Assembly (NCBI RefSeq): GCF_038725785.1
Contig: NZ_CP109796.1
Span: 3,286,001 to 3,350,000 of the forward strand
Origin: Termitidicoccus mucosus
Lineage (GTDB): Bacteria > Verrucomicrobiota > Verrucomicrobiia > Opitutales > Opitutaceae
DNA length: 64,000 nt
Direction of reading: 5' to 3'
The translations under genes and the position numbers were made by a program. Numbering within the stretch: position 1 is the first letter of the stretch; the number at the start of each line of letters is the position of its first letter. The notes beneath the pieces are model-generated. The model saw only the letters and a program-made list of their open reading frames with translations, had not been told where the DNA came from and made no database searches. Shown piece by piece: positions 17,061 through 27,700 of this stretch.

Positions 17061-18710
17061 TCACTCGGATGAGTTTTGTATAATATCGATCCACTTGAGC
17101 CGCAATCCGCCCTCGGGCGGATTGACGGCGATGATATCGATGTGGTTCCCGCCGTTGGCCAGCAGTCCCGCCGGCACCTGCCACGCGAGGTATTGGGTGG
17201 CGCCGCCGAAGCCCGCCTTGAATGGGGTTGGAAATGGGTATGCCTTGCCGCCCGCCTCGGTCGCCTTTAATTCCACGCCGTTCAACACGACCTTCCACTC
17301 GCCGCGTGCTATTTTCTCCGGGACGGCGCGCTCGTCGGCGCGACTCTCCGCCGTGGTGACCAACTGCAGCCGGAGAGCCCCGGCCTTGTTGCCCTTGGCG
17401 GGGGCAATGTCCATGGTGTAACCGCGTTTTTGTCCCTTAACAAAAAGCACGTTGTCCTGGGCTTGAAAGAAATAGCCCGGCGCTCCGGCCAAGGCATCCG
17501 AGCTGGCCACGGCGGACAGTTCCTCAAACGGAGGCTCGTTGAAAGGCCTCCGCTGTTCCCTGCATCCGCCATGTTCACGATAATAGGCAAAATTGAAAAA
17601 GCTCATGCCGTCCGCGCCGCGCGCGTAGCCGATACGGGCGGTTGTTTCCAGCATCTCCTTTGTGCTTCTCCGGTAAGTATGATCATCATATCCGGGGCCT
17701 CCAAACTTCCATGTTTGCGGCGTGTGGGTAAGCTCCAGATAAATGCGCGCGTCCGGCGCGGCTTGGCGCAGGGCGGCGACATTTGTCTGCTGGGTAAGCC
17801 GGTAGGAGGGGCTGACATTGAAATAATCAATGCCCGCCTTGCGCCATGCGTCAGGATCCAAACCGATATCCCTCCACTCCGCCTCGTTGACTGGAATGCG
17901 TGCGCCGAGATAACGGTGGCCTTCGTTGTTTTTTGCCGACGCCTGCTCCAGCAATATCCGTATTTTGCCAATAAAATCGCACATTACCTCCACGCGGACC
18001 GCCATCGGTGTGTCATCCGGAAAATAATAGGGATGGCGCAGGAAATCCAACTCGATGCCGTCAAGGGCGGGGTAGATTTCGACAATCTCAGCCAGCATGC
18101 GCTCTTTATGGGCGCGCGCCTCGGGGATGAGCCAGTTGTGCACGCGGTCCTTCATGAGCCGGGAAGGCGGCGGTCCAAGACGGTATTCCGGGTGCTCCAC
18201 ATAAAAACGATTGAGAGCGTGGGCAACCTCGCCGGGAACTTTTTCATCCCACGTGCGCTCTTGATGATGCCCATCGTTGCAACGAAACGAGATGAGCGCG
18301 GCCACGTTGTTCTTGTGGCACTCGTCGATGAATACGCCCAGAATGTCGCCACCCGCAAGCAGGTAGCGATGCTCCGACAGATCCGGTTCGACACCGTAGC
18401 GCTCGCGGAACCACTGTTCGTGCTCCGCGAGGGGGATGATCTTACTCGGCCACCACGGCACCCAGCTGTGCGCGGGACTGATCAGCTGCGCGTCCACGCC
18501 GGGTCTCACGGCCTCGCGCACGCTCGCGCGAATTTGTTCCTCGGCCAGCATACGGGGACGCTCTTTGGACGCCTTGTTGTATGGGCTGACACAATTGAGA
18601 ATGTTGGTGGTGTCGTTGTTATAGATCACGCGCCAAGGAGGATTCTGGGCGGCATCAAGCCCCGCGCAGGACACCGCGATACACAGTGGAATTAAAATGC
18701 GTGATTTCAT
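17061..18710 (-). CDS. Secreted TIM-barrel glycoside hydrolase-like protein, paralogue A
   Basis: Exported protein of 549 residues from ATG 18710, where a signal peptide begins (MKSRILIPLCIAVSCAGLDA); ATGs at 18716, 18725 and 18764 are also in frame. The core looks like a (beta/alpha)8 barrel: WRVIYNNDTTNILN near the start, LGVFIDECHKNNVAALISF, the acidic strand DGIELDFLRHPYYFPDDTP, and YLELTHTPQTWKFG. The Glu/Asp of GIELDF and the Glu of YLELTH are my candidates for catalytic acids, by analogy with GH10-like and GHL families. The last about 130 residues (NGVELKA, TQYLAWQVPAGLL, GLRLKWIDI) look like a beta-sandwich, possibly carbohydrate-binding. Two paralogues lie at 36047 and 39571. Activity is unproven. 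Confidence 0.72.
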   Translation of the reverse strand: MKSRILIPLCIAVSCAGLDAAQNPPWRVIYNNDTTNILNCVSPYNKASKERPRMLAEEQIRASVREAVRPGVDAQLISPAHSWVPWWPSKIIPLAEHEQWFRERYGVEPDLSEHRYLLAGGDILGVFIDECHKNNVAALISFRCNDGHHQERTWDEKVPGEVAHALNRFYVEHPEYRLGPPPSRLMKDRVHNWLIPEARAHKERMLAEIVEIYPALDGIELDFLRHPYYFPDDTPMAVRVEVMCDFIGKIRILLEQASAKNNEGHRYLGARIPVNEAEWRDIGLDPDAWRKAGIDYFNVSPSYRLTQQTNVAALRQAAPDARIYLELTHTPQTWKFGGPGYDDHTYRRSTKEMLETTARIGYARGADGMSFFNFAYYREHGGCREQRRPFNEPPFEELSAVASSDALAGAPGYFFQAQDNVLFVKGQKRGYTMDIAPAKGNKAGALRLQLVTTAESRADERAVPEKIARGEWKVVLNGVELKATEAGGKAYPFPTPFKAGFGGATQYLAWQVPAGLLANGGNHIDIIAVNPPEGGLRLKWIDIIQNSSE

Positions 18711-18774
18711 GATCATGTGATTCATCGTTATGTGGTGAATGGAGTTTCGTGCAGATGGGAACAATCTTCCGGTT

Positions 18775-21700
18775 TTAGAACAAGAGCCTCGCGGTCAAGA
18801 GAAAGTTGCGCGGCGTCTCCCAATAATAATTGTTTGGAGTGGCGACGCGCGCCGGGGTTGACACATCGCCACCGGGCGGCCTCATGATGGTGTCGTAATA
18901 AACCGGTTTGTCGTAATCCAGCGCGTTGTTCACATTAAGGGAGATGACCAGCTCCGCCTTGTTCTTGAAAATCCTCCGCTTGTAGGAAATCGCCAGCGTG
19001 GCCAGATAATAACCGTCCAAGTAAACCGCGTCGTCCTTGCCCACGGAAGGATCGTCAATCGCGGCGCCCGGATTGTCCGGCTCCGCGATGGTGTCCGCGC
19101 CCTTGAAACCAATCGGCTGTTTTCCCCGGTAATTAAATCCACCCCCGATGGTGACGCCCTTCAGGAATCCGCGGGAAAAGGCATAGTCGGTGAACAGGTT
19201 CGCCGTCACCTCGGACACGCGCGTGGTGGGCATGCGGGCGGAATAGGCATCAATGGTGTTTTGAATCGTGTTCCAAGCGGTGACAGCCGTCTGCCCGTCC
19301 GTATCCATGCCCGGCCCGGTGGAAGCAAATTTCTCGGCAGCATCAAACACACCGCCTGCATCGCGGATGATTTGTATCAACGTGGCCTTGTTTGCGTTGT
19401 AATAGGCAAAACTGTCCTTGTGTCCGTTGGTGTCCCATGTCCTGGGGAGGGCGGCGTTGAAAAGCAGTCGCCAGTTTTTCGCGAGATTGGCCGTAAGCTC
19501 AAATTCAAATCCCTCGGTCTCCCGGTTGGCAAAATCACTGAAACCCGTGGGCAGTAGGGGCAGGTATTTATTATATTGATACCCCCCTTCCAAGGGGCGC
19601 GCCTTGAGAATCCTGGGCAGCTCGGCACCAAACCCGGTGGTTGAGGCGCGCGCGTTCTTCTCAAGTCCCTGATAATAACTCGCGGTGGCCACCGCGCGGC
19701 CCCCCAGCAGGGTGAACCGCAGGCCGGCATCCCAGCCTTGGGAAGACACGTGCTTCGCCAAGCTGCCGTTAAGCCGAAAGTCTCCCTGCGGGGGCACAAA
19801 CGACTGGGCGAAATTCACAAACGGGCTGATATGCCGGGTCGCATGCCACACTGTTCCCACGGAGACGGTCGTGACGCCTCCTTTCTGGCCGGGCGGTGAA
19901 TAATCATCTTGAAAGTGATCGTCGGCATAGCGCATGTCCGCCGCCCTCGCACCCTGCGGGTCCCTTGGCCTGACATCGGCCGGCAACTCGGGCCCGTAGG
20001 GAATCCCGTCGGCGTCGCGCAGCCGGTAGGTTAGCGAGCCATAGCTGGCCGGCGCCGCCGGCTTGGCCTGCCAGTCCGTCCCGTTCCAGTCGAGTGGGAA
20101 GTTCCCCAGCCAGTCGAGGGCCTCCTGTCGAGTCTTGTAGCGATCGTGCCGGGCGGCGAGCACGAGGCTCAGCCGGTTGTTGAGCAGCTTGGCGTTGGTC
20201 GCGACCTGAATGTAGGTGTAATCAATTTCACTGATTTGGTTTTGGGCCGAGTTGGTAAAGTCGCGCACCTGCCCCGCCGGCGTGTCCGCCGTCGTACCCG
20301 CCACGGGATCGACATACCGCCATGTGTCGGGCATCGGGCGTGTCCGGGGCTGGTCGGTGTAAAAATAATACCGGAAGGCGATGGCCGTGGAGCCGTTGTA
20401 GTCGGTCCATTTGGTCGGGTCGTCGCCCGCCCGGAGTGCATACCAATACAATTCGGAAACCTCCCGCGCGTTTGACACGCCGCCCATGAGGCTGAAGGTG
20501 AAGTTTCCGACCGCCCCGGCGTCCAGCACATAACCCAAGGCCACGCGCGCGTTCACACGGTCCCGGTCCTTGATGCTCGGGTTTGAATCGTGCTGGGCGT
20601 AGGGCTGGAGATAGTTCGGATTATCATCGCCCTCGGGCGTCTTTTTATTCACATCAATATACACATTGGCCATGCCGCGCGATATTCCCATGTCGGTGGT
20701 GACGCGCTCGGACTGCCGGTTGAGAGCCAGCTCCATGAAGAAATTGCGCCCGATTTGCTGTGTCAGGGACACGGTATAGCTGTCGTTGTCCACGCCATAG
20801 ATGGGCTCGTTGGTGAACGAGGAAAACTCGCGTCTGGGGATGCGAAAATAAGAATTGTTGATGGCGTTGTCATACAAGTCCGCCGGCAGGTTCTGCTGCT
20901 CCCGGATGTTTCTCCCGCTGATGTTCGGATTCATGCCGGCAAACGGCACGCCAGCCACCAGCGAGCCGGTATAGGCGCCAGCGCCAAATGTCTGCCCCCA
21001 GTTGGCATAGTTGATGAGACGTCCGTCCAGCGCGGGCGTGTAGATGAGCCGGCCTCGCCCGGTGTTCGTAATTTTGTTTATGCCTGTGAGGGTGCGGTCC
21101 CCCGGCAGGACGTTGTAGGTGTCCACCGAGGACACCCCGTCCCAGCCACTGAGTTGGTCCATGAAATTGGCGGTTATCGAGCGTTTCATTTTGCCCTGCT
21201 CCACCTCCATGCGGATTTCCGTCCCCTTCGAGAGTTTCAAGGTTCCCGCCAGCGTCAGCCCCTTGGTTTCCGAGTAATCTGTCGTGCGCCAGCCGTCGCG
21301 CTCCTGCCAAAGCGCGTTGGCACGAAAGGACAGGTTTTTCCCCACCGGCTGATTATAATCCAGCGTGGTTCGCAGGTTTCCCCACGAGCCGTAGGCCGCG
21401 CGAACATCCAGCTTCCTTTTTCCGATCAATGCCCGCTTGGTTATGCTATTCACCGCCCCGCCCAGCGAGTTCGATCCGAACAGGACGGCGTTGGGCCCCC
21501 GGGCGAGGTCGAGGCGCTCAAGATTATAACCATCGAAATTATAGTTAACGGGAAAGAAGTTTTTCTGGATGCTGGTGCCGATGCCGCGGGAGCGGATGCT
21601 GACGGTCTCGCCGGTGCCATATTGGGTGCCGTCGCGCTTGGTGGACTGGGTATTGGTTGACCACTCGTGCATTTCGGACAGGTCGGCCAGTTGCATGGCA

Positions 21701-22035
21701 TCAATGAACTCCCTGGTGAGCACAGTATAGGCGATGGGGGTGTCCTTCAAGTCGGTGGCGAGCCTGCCCCCGGTCAGCATGCTGGCGGCGACGAAGCCCT
21801 GATCGCGCTCGGTCTGCACCTCGAACGGGCTCATGATCACAACATCGTCCTCCGCGATGCCCGCGGCGTCCCCCCGCGTCTCCCCGGAAGCGGGAGCAGG
21901 CGGGCGATCCTGCGCATCAGCCTCTGAGGCAGCCGCCTGTGGCGCCTGCTGGCTCCATAACCAGCAGGGGGTGAGAATGCCGGCGATCAACAGGGCAGAC
22001 AGGAGAGGACGATTGATAGGTATCTCGGTATTCAT
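18775..22035 (-). CDS. TonB-dependent outer membrane receptor
   Basis: Energy-coupled importer for an oligosaccharide or other large ligand. A signal peptide (PLLSALLIAGILTPCWLW) is followed by a TonB-box-like DDVVIMSPFEVQ. The plug domain (about residues 85-215: TPIAYTVLTREFIDAM, IRSRGIGTS, ERLDLARGPNAVLFGSNSLGGAVN) has the usual plug endings. The barrel of about 870 residues ends in the aromatic terminus LLTARLLF. 1086 residues is typical of large carbohydrate receptors. No SusD-like lipoprotein gene is adjacent, so this is not a Bacteroidetes-type SusCD pair. It lies between hydrolase-like A and the isomerase-like gene, only 33 bp from the latter, so uptake is probably co-expressed with degradation. 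Confidence 0.9.
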   Translation of the reverse strand: MNTEIPINRPLLSALLIAGILTPCWLWSQQAPQAAASEADAQDRPPAPASGETRGDAAGIAEDDVVIMSPFEVQTERDQGFVAASMLTGGRLATDLKDTPIAYTVLTREFIDAMQLADLSEMHEWSTNTQSTKRDGTQYGTGETVSIRSRGIGTSIQKNFFPVNYNFDGYNLERLDLARGPNAVLFGSNSLGGAVNSITKRALIGKRKLDVRAAYGSWGNLRTTLDYNQPVGKNLSFRANALWQERDGWRTTDYSETKGLTLAGTLKLSKGTEIRMEVEQGKMKRSITANFMDQLSGWDGVSSVDTYNVLPGDRTLTGINKITNTGRGRLIYTPALDGRLINYANWGQTFGAGAYTGSLVAGVPFAGMNPNISGRNIREQQNLPADLYDNAINNSYFRIPRREFSSFTNEPIYGVDNDSYTVSLTQQIGRNFFMELALNRQSERVTTDMGISRGMANVYIDVNKKTPEGDDNPNYLQPYAQHDSNPSIKDRDRVNARVALGYVLDAGAVGNFTFSLMGGVSNAREVSELYWYALRAGDDPTKWTDYNGSTAIAFRYYFYTDQPRTRPMPDTWRYVDPVAGTTADTPAGQVRDFTNSAQNQISEIDYTYIQVATNAKLLNNRLSLVLAARHDRYKTRQEALDWLGNFPLDWNGTDWQAKPAAPASYGSLTYRLRDADGIPYGPELPADVRPRDPQGARAADMRYADDHFQDDYSPPGQKGGVTTVSVGTVWHATRHISPFVNFAQSFVPPQGDFRLNGSLAKHVSSQGWDAGLRFTLLGGRAVATASYYQGLEKNARASTTGFGAELPRILKARPLEGGYQYNKYLPLLPTGFSDFANRETEGFEFELTANLAKNWRLLFNAALPRTWDTNGHKDSFAYYNANKATLIQIIRDAGGVFDAAEKFASTGPGMDTDGQTAVTAWNTIQNTIDAYSARMPTTRVSEVTANLFTDYAFSRGFLKGVTIGGGFNYRGKQPIGFKGADTIAEPDNPGAAIDDPSVGKDDAVYLDGYYLATLAISYKRRIFKNKAELVISLNVNNALDYDKPVYYDTIMRPPGGDVSTPARVATPNNYYWETPRNFLLTARLLF

Positions 22036-22068
22036 TTTTTGGGGCGTTGAGGATTATGATATTAATGT

Positions 22069-22998
22069 CTATGCAATTGGGGAGGATCTGACCGCCTGCC
22101 AGGCAAGACTGACACGCTGGAAATTGTCCACGACCGACTCATCCTCTGATCTTCCGGGGAATGGATTAAGCTCCAGCACCACGTCACCGCGCTTTTTCGT
22201 GGACAGAAACCCGGTGTCCAAAAGCGCCTGCAAGGCGATCTGCAACTGCGGCACATCGATCTCGCCTCCCGGATAACCAACCGGAGGGTGCCGGTCGCCG
22301 TAGAAAGGATCGGCGGTGTCTTTCATGACGCAGTTGCCGAGATGCACTCGTTTCAGCCATTTGGCTGAACGCCGGATCGAGCTGACGAGTTCCTCGCGCA
22401 TGAGCGGAAGGTGCGCGATATCGAGCTCAATGCCGATATTGGGAAAATTCCGCGCCACACGCTCGACCAATTCGATGTTTTTATCCAGCGGTCCGTATAA
22501 ATACGACTTGTCGAAATCGTAGTCGAACGGCTCCAGCAGTGCGTCGATATTGTGCTTCGCAAGCGCCTCGCACAGCCAGCAGCAAAAATCATAAAACGCG
22601 TCATGGTTGGCCTGCGCGCCCCTGGCGTAAGCGGGGCCGCCCGAGGCGAAGATAAAACCGGAGCAGCCGCACGCGCCGGCCTGCTCCACCATGTCGGCGA
22701 TGATCATGCGCATCTGCGCCTGCTCGAAATAGGAATCCGAAGCGAAAGATATCTTTCTCAATGGCACAAGATGCGTGGCATAAACGATATTTTGCATGCC
22801 ACTGGCTTTGATGGAGGGGACCAGACGAGCCTGGCGCTCGCTGCCATAGGGCAGGCAGAAATCAAAGGTTTCGATGTCGGTGCGCCGGAGAAACTTTTCC
22901 AGCGTGGCGACATGATAATCTGGGTCGGACATGCAGCGCGAATACAGCATGTGATAGACAACCCCGAGACGGGCATAACGGGCGAGTGATTCTTGCAT
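22069..22998 (-). CDS. Xylose isomerase-like TIM-barrel protein (sugar isomerase/epimerase)
   Basis: 309 residues, cytoplasmic, of the AP-endonuclease-2/xylose-isomerase-like superfamily. Likely metal ligands are Glu in DALLEPFDYD, Asp in GIELDIAHLP, His in RVHLGNCV and Glu in VVLELNPF, which follow the family order. FIFASGGP fits the barrel. Such proteins interconvert ketoses and aldoses, epimerise sugars, or act on inosose-type substrates. The neighbours (receptor and HpcH aldolase) suggest intracellular processing of a released sugar. The exact reaction cannot be assigned. Confidence 0.75.
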   Translation of the reverse strand: MQESLARYARLGVVYHMLYSRCMSDPDYHVATLEKFLRRTDIETFDFCLPYGSERQARLVPSIKASGMQNIVYATHLVPLRKISFASDSYFEQAQMRMIIADMVEQAGACGCSGFIFASGGPAYARGAQANHDAFYDFCCWLCEALAKHNIDALLEPFDYDFDKSYLYGPLDKNIELVERVARNFPNIGIELDIAHLPLMREELVSSIRRSAKWLKRVHLGNCVMKDTADPFYGDRHPPVGYPGGEIDVPQLQIALQALLDTGFLSTKKRGDVVLELNPFPGRSEDESVVDNFQRVSLAWQAVRSSPIA

Positions 22999-23086
22999 TT
23001 TTATAATTTTGTTTCTAACCGCGAATGGGCGCCGATGGCCTTTGTTTATTCGCGTATATTATCGGATTAAAACTTATTGATTGCTC

Positions 23087-23875
23087 TTATTTGAGGGTGA
23101 ATGATTTTCTTGCCGTTTCCATGGCGGTCCGGGCCGACTGGTTTATCAAAATGATGTCAGCATCCAGACAGATGAAAGTATAGCCGAGCGCCACGGCCTC
23201 GTTCAATTTCTCACGGGTCGAGTTGACGATGTGCTGCCCGGCGACCTTCCCGTGGCGGCGGCAGGCGTCGACCAGCGACGCATAGGCTTTTTTCAGATAG
23301 GGATGCTGGGTCTGGCCCGGAACACCGTAGGAGCCGCTCATATCGTAAGGTCCGATAAAAATGCCGTCGATACCCTGAACGGCGAGTATCTCCTCGATAT
23401 TGTCCACTCCCGCCTTGGTTTCGATCATCGCGATGACGACCACGCTTTTGTTGGCTGTCGTGGCATATTCATCAAAACTCGATCCCCAGTCATTCATGCG
23501 TCCGAAGCAGTAGCCGCGCACGCCGTCCGGCGGATACTTGGCGGCCGCCACGGCGGTGCGGGCCTGGGCGGCGGTCTCCACCATGGGCACGATCACTCCC
23601 GCCGCCCCCACATCAAGGCACTGGCGGATTTCGATGGTATCGGCCCTGCTTACGCGCACAAGCAAGGCGGTGTCGCGTCCATGGATGGCCCGCGCGATAC
23701 TCTCCACCCCCTGAATGCCGACCGATGTGTGCTCGCAATCTATGCCAAGCCACGCGAAACCCGCATTTGCCAGTATTTCGGCACAGGTGGGGGACGAGGT
23801 CTGTATCCAGGAACCAATGATAGGTTCTTTTTCATCAAGCGCCTTGCGCAGGCGCAATTCAGATCCGTTGAACAT
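23087..23875 (-). CDS. HpcH/HpaI-family aldolase (2-keto-3-deoxy-sugar or related aldolase)
   Basis: 262-residue class II aldolase that splits 2-keto-3-deoxy acids into pyruvate and an aldehyde. The signature residues are in place: His50 in GIDCEHTSVG, Arg74 in LVRVSR, metal ligands Glu152 (IAMIETKAG) and Asp178 (FIGPYDMSGS). The family includes 2-keto-3-deoxy-L-rhamnonate aldolase and 4-hydroxy-2-oxoheptanedioate aldolase; a sugar-acid role fits the locus. It lies 19 bp after the D-aminopeptidase gene and 88 bp before the isomerase-like gene. The leader is AT-rich with no Shine-Dalgarno sequence. Confidence 0.85.
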   Translation of the reverse strand: MFNGSELRLRKALDEKEPIIGSWIQTSSPTCAEILANAGFAWLGIDCEHTSVGIQGVESIARAIHGRDTALLVRVSRADTIEIRQCLDVGAAGVIVPMVETAAQARTAVAAAKYPPDGVRGYCFGRMNDWGSSFDEYATTANKSVVVIAMIETKAGVDNIEEILAVQGIDGIFIGPYDMSGSYGVPGQTQHPYLKKAYASLVDACRRHGKVAGQHIVNSTREKLNEAVALGYTFICLDADIILINQSARTAMETARKSFTLK

Positions 23876-23894
23876 AAAATATATATTTTGAAGA

Positions 23895-24719
23895 TTATAG
23901 TTTTGCCTGCACCCTGAGCTTGAGCTGCCAGTAGTCCGCCCATGCAGCGGTCACAGAAGACGCGTCGATGCGGATTGAATCATCGGATATGAACAAACCA
24001 CCCGCCTGTCGTCGGAGCTCATCGAGATAGGCGCCGGGCTTGAACGCGCAGACCAATCCGACCGGGCCTAGTTTCCACGGCGCGGTGGCGGGCGGCTGCC
24101 TGGCAAGCGCGACGGCGGCGGCGCGGAGCCGCCCGAGGACATCCGCCAGCGCGAAGCACTCCCCGCCAAACGGAGCCCGGGAAATCTTGGTCTCCACGGT
24201 GACAACGCCGGGGACGAGCCCCCTGGCTTCCTCCGTGCCGGCCGAATCAGCGGCCACCAGCACCAACGGCACGCCGAAATCGCCCGCGATGGCCGTTTCC
24301 ATGCCGATTTCCCCGACCAGGTTTCCATTTATATAAATCGCCTTGAAGTCCGGCTCGTAAGTGTGGCTGAGCAGGTGTCCCGCGCCCTCCATGGAGTGAA
24401 AACCCTGCAAAATCAACCCGTCGCAAGCGGCGCCAAGCCCGCCGGCCCAGTCCGCGCGATAGGGCGGTTTTCCGCAGAACGCGCGCACGCCGCGCGGCAG
24501 GCGCGCGACGTCTATGTTCCGCCCGAACCAATGCTCGTCGTAAATTGACACCTCCCCCGCCCCGCCCTCCAGCAGACCCTCCACCAGCGCGAGCAGCTCC
24601 TGCATGAACCACTCCCGGCCCTGCGCGTACTCCGACGCGCCAGGGGTCACCTGTGGCATACCGACGATGCCGGCAACGCCCTCCATGTCACAACGGATGT
24701 GAAAATTTCGCTTTTTCAT
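23895..24719 (-). CDS. M55 family D-aminopeptidase (DppA-like)
   Basis: Zn-dependent peptidase that releases D-amino acids, mainly D-Ala, from peptides such as those of peptidoglycan. The family opening [IVR]-x-x-DMEGVAG is RCDMEGVAG with ligands Asp11 and Glu13. His63 in YDEHWFG corresponds to the DppA ligand in SDxHG, and GFHSMEGAGHLLSHTY supplies the next His. EIGMETAIAGDFGVP carries the last conserved acidic block. 274 residues matches DppA. Unusual in a glycan locus; it may process the peptide part of a peptidoglycan or glycopeptide substrate. It follows the second giant autotransporter by 42 bp. Confidence 0.85.
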   Translation of the reverse strand: MKKRNFHIRCDMEGVAGIVGMPQVTPGASEYAQGREWFMQELLALVEGLLEGGAGEVSIYDEHWFGRNIDVARLPRGVRAFCGKPPYRADWAGGLGAACDGLILQGFHSMEGAGHLLSHTYEPDFKAIYINGNLVGEIGMETAIAGDFGVPLVLVAADSAGTEEARGLVPGVVTVETKISRAPFGGECFALADVLGRLRAAAVALARQPPATAPWKLGPVGLVCAFKPGAYLDELRRQAGGLFISDDSIRIDASSVTAAWADYWQLKLRVQAKL

Positions 24720-24761
24720 GAATATGATTTTTATGATAATGCCGATAAATCAGGATGCGTT

Positions 24762-27700
24762 TTACCAGGTGTAACCGATGGTGAGATTTGCCGTGTATCC
24801 TTTGCGTTGTTCACAAAGCTCGGCCGCCCCGGACAGACCGATGTGCATATGCTTTCCGAACTGCAATGACATGCCCAGATCCACCATTCCGCCGACACCG
24901 GCGAGGTCGCTGTCGAACACATAATCCCCCACGCGCACCCGGCTCTTCCCCTTGCACTCGTAAAGAACGGCGGCCTGGGCGTAAAGGAAACCCCGGCAGT
25001 TTTTCCAAAAGGAAAACTCGTGCACCGTGCGGGCGCCTGCGCGCACTTCTAACGAGTTGGCGCCGCTTATCCGGTAGGCCCGGCCAAACGAATCCGACGC
25101 ATCCTCAATATCATGATCCTGCCAGACCGTCTGGACAAAGGGCACGACGTTCTCCCGCCCGGCAATCAAATACCCGAGCTCCGCCGACACGGCGCGGCTG
25201 TGGCCGGTGGTGGAAAACTCCGCCGCGCCCGGCACCAGCACCTGATAATCCTCGCGCGAACGGCGGAAAACCGCGTCGGCATACCAGTTGCCGGCGGTGA
25301 CGCTGGCATACAAGCCAAGGCCGTCCGACTCCGTGTCTGCTTCGGACGCGCCGCCAGCCTGGTCCATGTTTGCGTTAATATAATCAACAAACACGCCGAC
25401 CGCCGCGCCCGCCGTGTCTCCGTGGCCCCGCCACTCGCCGCCGGCCTGCATGCCTTTTATATGGCCGCGCGCGCCTTGATACAATCCGGTGTCTATTTTG
25501 TCATAGCGATAAAGTGCGTTCACCCAGATGCCGCCCGAATCGTTTGTCTTTTCAACACCCCGCGCCGAGGAAATCCTCCGGCTCAGCGCGTCCATTGACG
25601 CCTTGCCCATCAGCAGGGCCGTGGTGTCCAGCCCCGTGAGCGCCGGGGCCACCGGATCGAGCGTCGTCCGCCAGCCGTGCTCGGTGGCGGACTTGACATA
25701 GCCCCACAGATAAGGATCGTCCGCCACCCTGATCGCGCCAGAGTCGCCGGTCTGGAAAACCGCGCCGGAGTCGAAATCGCCGCCATCGACCAGCGTGATG
25801 GTCTGGATTTCCGCAGCGGTCAGCGGCGGTGCCGCCGTCCCGGAAACGTAGTCGAGTTTTAGCCAAGTCGTGCCCGACACGGTTCCGTTCAATTGCAGCT
25901 TGTCAGCGACGGTGCTTCCGTTGCCTGCGATGCGCAGCACCACCGCGCCGCCGTCACCATGGTAGGCGCCGTTGACGGTCAGCGTCTTGAAGTCGGTCGC
26001 GCCGGCGGCCCGTCCGACGTAGATGGCGCCGCGGTTGGTCAGCACCGCGCCGGGAAGCAATTCGATGGTCGCGTCGGCGGGCGCGCGGAGTTTCACGGCG
26101 GTGTCCGAGAGGGCGTCCAGAGTGGTTTCCAAGGTGAGGGCACGCGCGATGCGCAGGGGCACGCCGCCGGAGAGGTGCAACTCGCCCTCTTTCATGATGA
26201 TGCTGTCGGCGCTGATGACGGCGGTGGCACCGAGCACGAAGATGCCCTTGCCGCGTTTCTCCAAAACGCCGGTGCCGGTGATGCTGCCGGAAAAAACAAG
26301 CCGGTCGCCGCTGGTGATATTAAACGCGGCGGTGGCACTGGTGGCGATTTCCGTGTCAACCGTGAGGGTGCCGCTGCCGGCGAGGGCGGCACCGTTGTTC
26401 AAAATCACATTTCCAATCCGCAGATGCTCGGTGCCGTCGCCAGTGATGCCGCCGGCACGGACGGAGCCGCCGGCGAGAATTTCAACGACGTTCGGCGCGT
26501 GGCCGACACCGCCAAAGACCGCGCCAGCCTCAACGTTGATTTTTCCGCCCAACACGCCGCCGTTGAGGAGGATCGCCCCCTCCCCCACCCTCACGGTGCC
26601 GGCGTAGGCGGCGCTGTCACCCGCGAGCACGAGCCGGCCCGCGCCGGTCTTGACGAGCACGGCGGTTTCTCCGGGCGCGGACAGCGCACCGGTGTGCTTC
26701 ACGGAGAATGCCTGCGTGTTCAGCGTGCCGGTCGCGCCGGGCAAGGCCTCGATCTTGTTGGGCAGGGCGGCGATGTCGGCCATCGCCTGAAGCGCACCGC
26801 CGGCGGTGAACACGATGGCTGTGCCGCTGGTGTCAATCTGCTCCGCGCGGTCGAAGGCGACGATGCCGCCGCGAAGGTCGATGCCGTCCGCGAAGATGTT
26901 GGCGGTGTTGGCGAACAAGACCGTGCCGTCCATCACGCGCATCCCGTCCGTGAAACTGTTGGCCGCGTTCTCAAACACCACCGTGCCCGCGCCCTCTTTT
27001 ATAAAACCGCCGCCGGCAGGGGTAAACTCGGTGCCGGTCTGGCTGGTGGCGTCAATCTCGATGCCGCCACCGTTGAAACGGTAGTTCGCGGTGCCCGTCA
27101 CGCGCATTTCGGCCACGGTGACCATCGTGGCGTCAATGGTGATGTTGCGGTCGTTCACATGGGCCGCGTCGGCGGTTCCGTCGAACACCACGCTGTCGCC
27201 GCGGGCGAACGAGATGGGGGCCGCGCCGGACTCCCACTGCTTGCCGGCGCTCCAAGTGACGCCGCCGCCCGTCCAAGTGATGACCTCGCTCCGTGCGTTT
27301 TCCATGTACAGGCTCAACGTGCCGCCGGCCACGCTCACGGTCCCGGTCTCGCGGTCGCTGAGCACGCGCCCGTTGTCCCGCACGACAGCGCCGCCAGCGA
27401 GGGCGGCAAGGCCGCCGGTGACGGAGCCAAATTCGGCGAGGGTGTAGTTGCCGTCGATGAGGCGGCTCACGTCGATGACCAGGCTGGCGCCGGCACCGGC
27501 GGAGAGCACTTCGAGTTCGTCCGCCACGAGCCGTGAGTTCACGCTCGCCGCCGGATCGGCGGCGCCGGAAATGATATTAAAGTTCATCACGGCGCTGTCG
27601 GCCAGCGTGAGCTTGCGCATGGCCAGCGTCTCGGCGGTTTGCGCGCCCGGCATCCCGATTTGCAGGCCGCCGCCGTCGGCAAGACTCACGGCGTCCGCCC

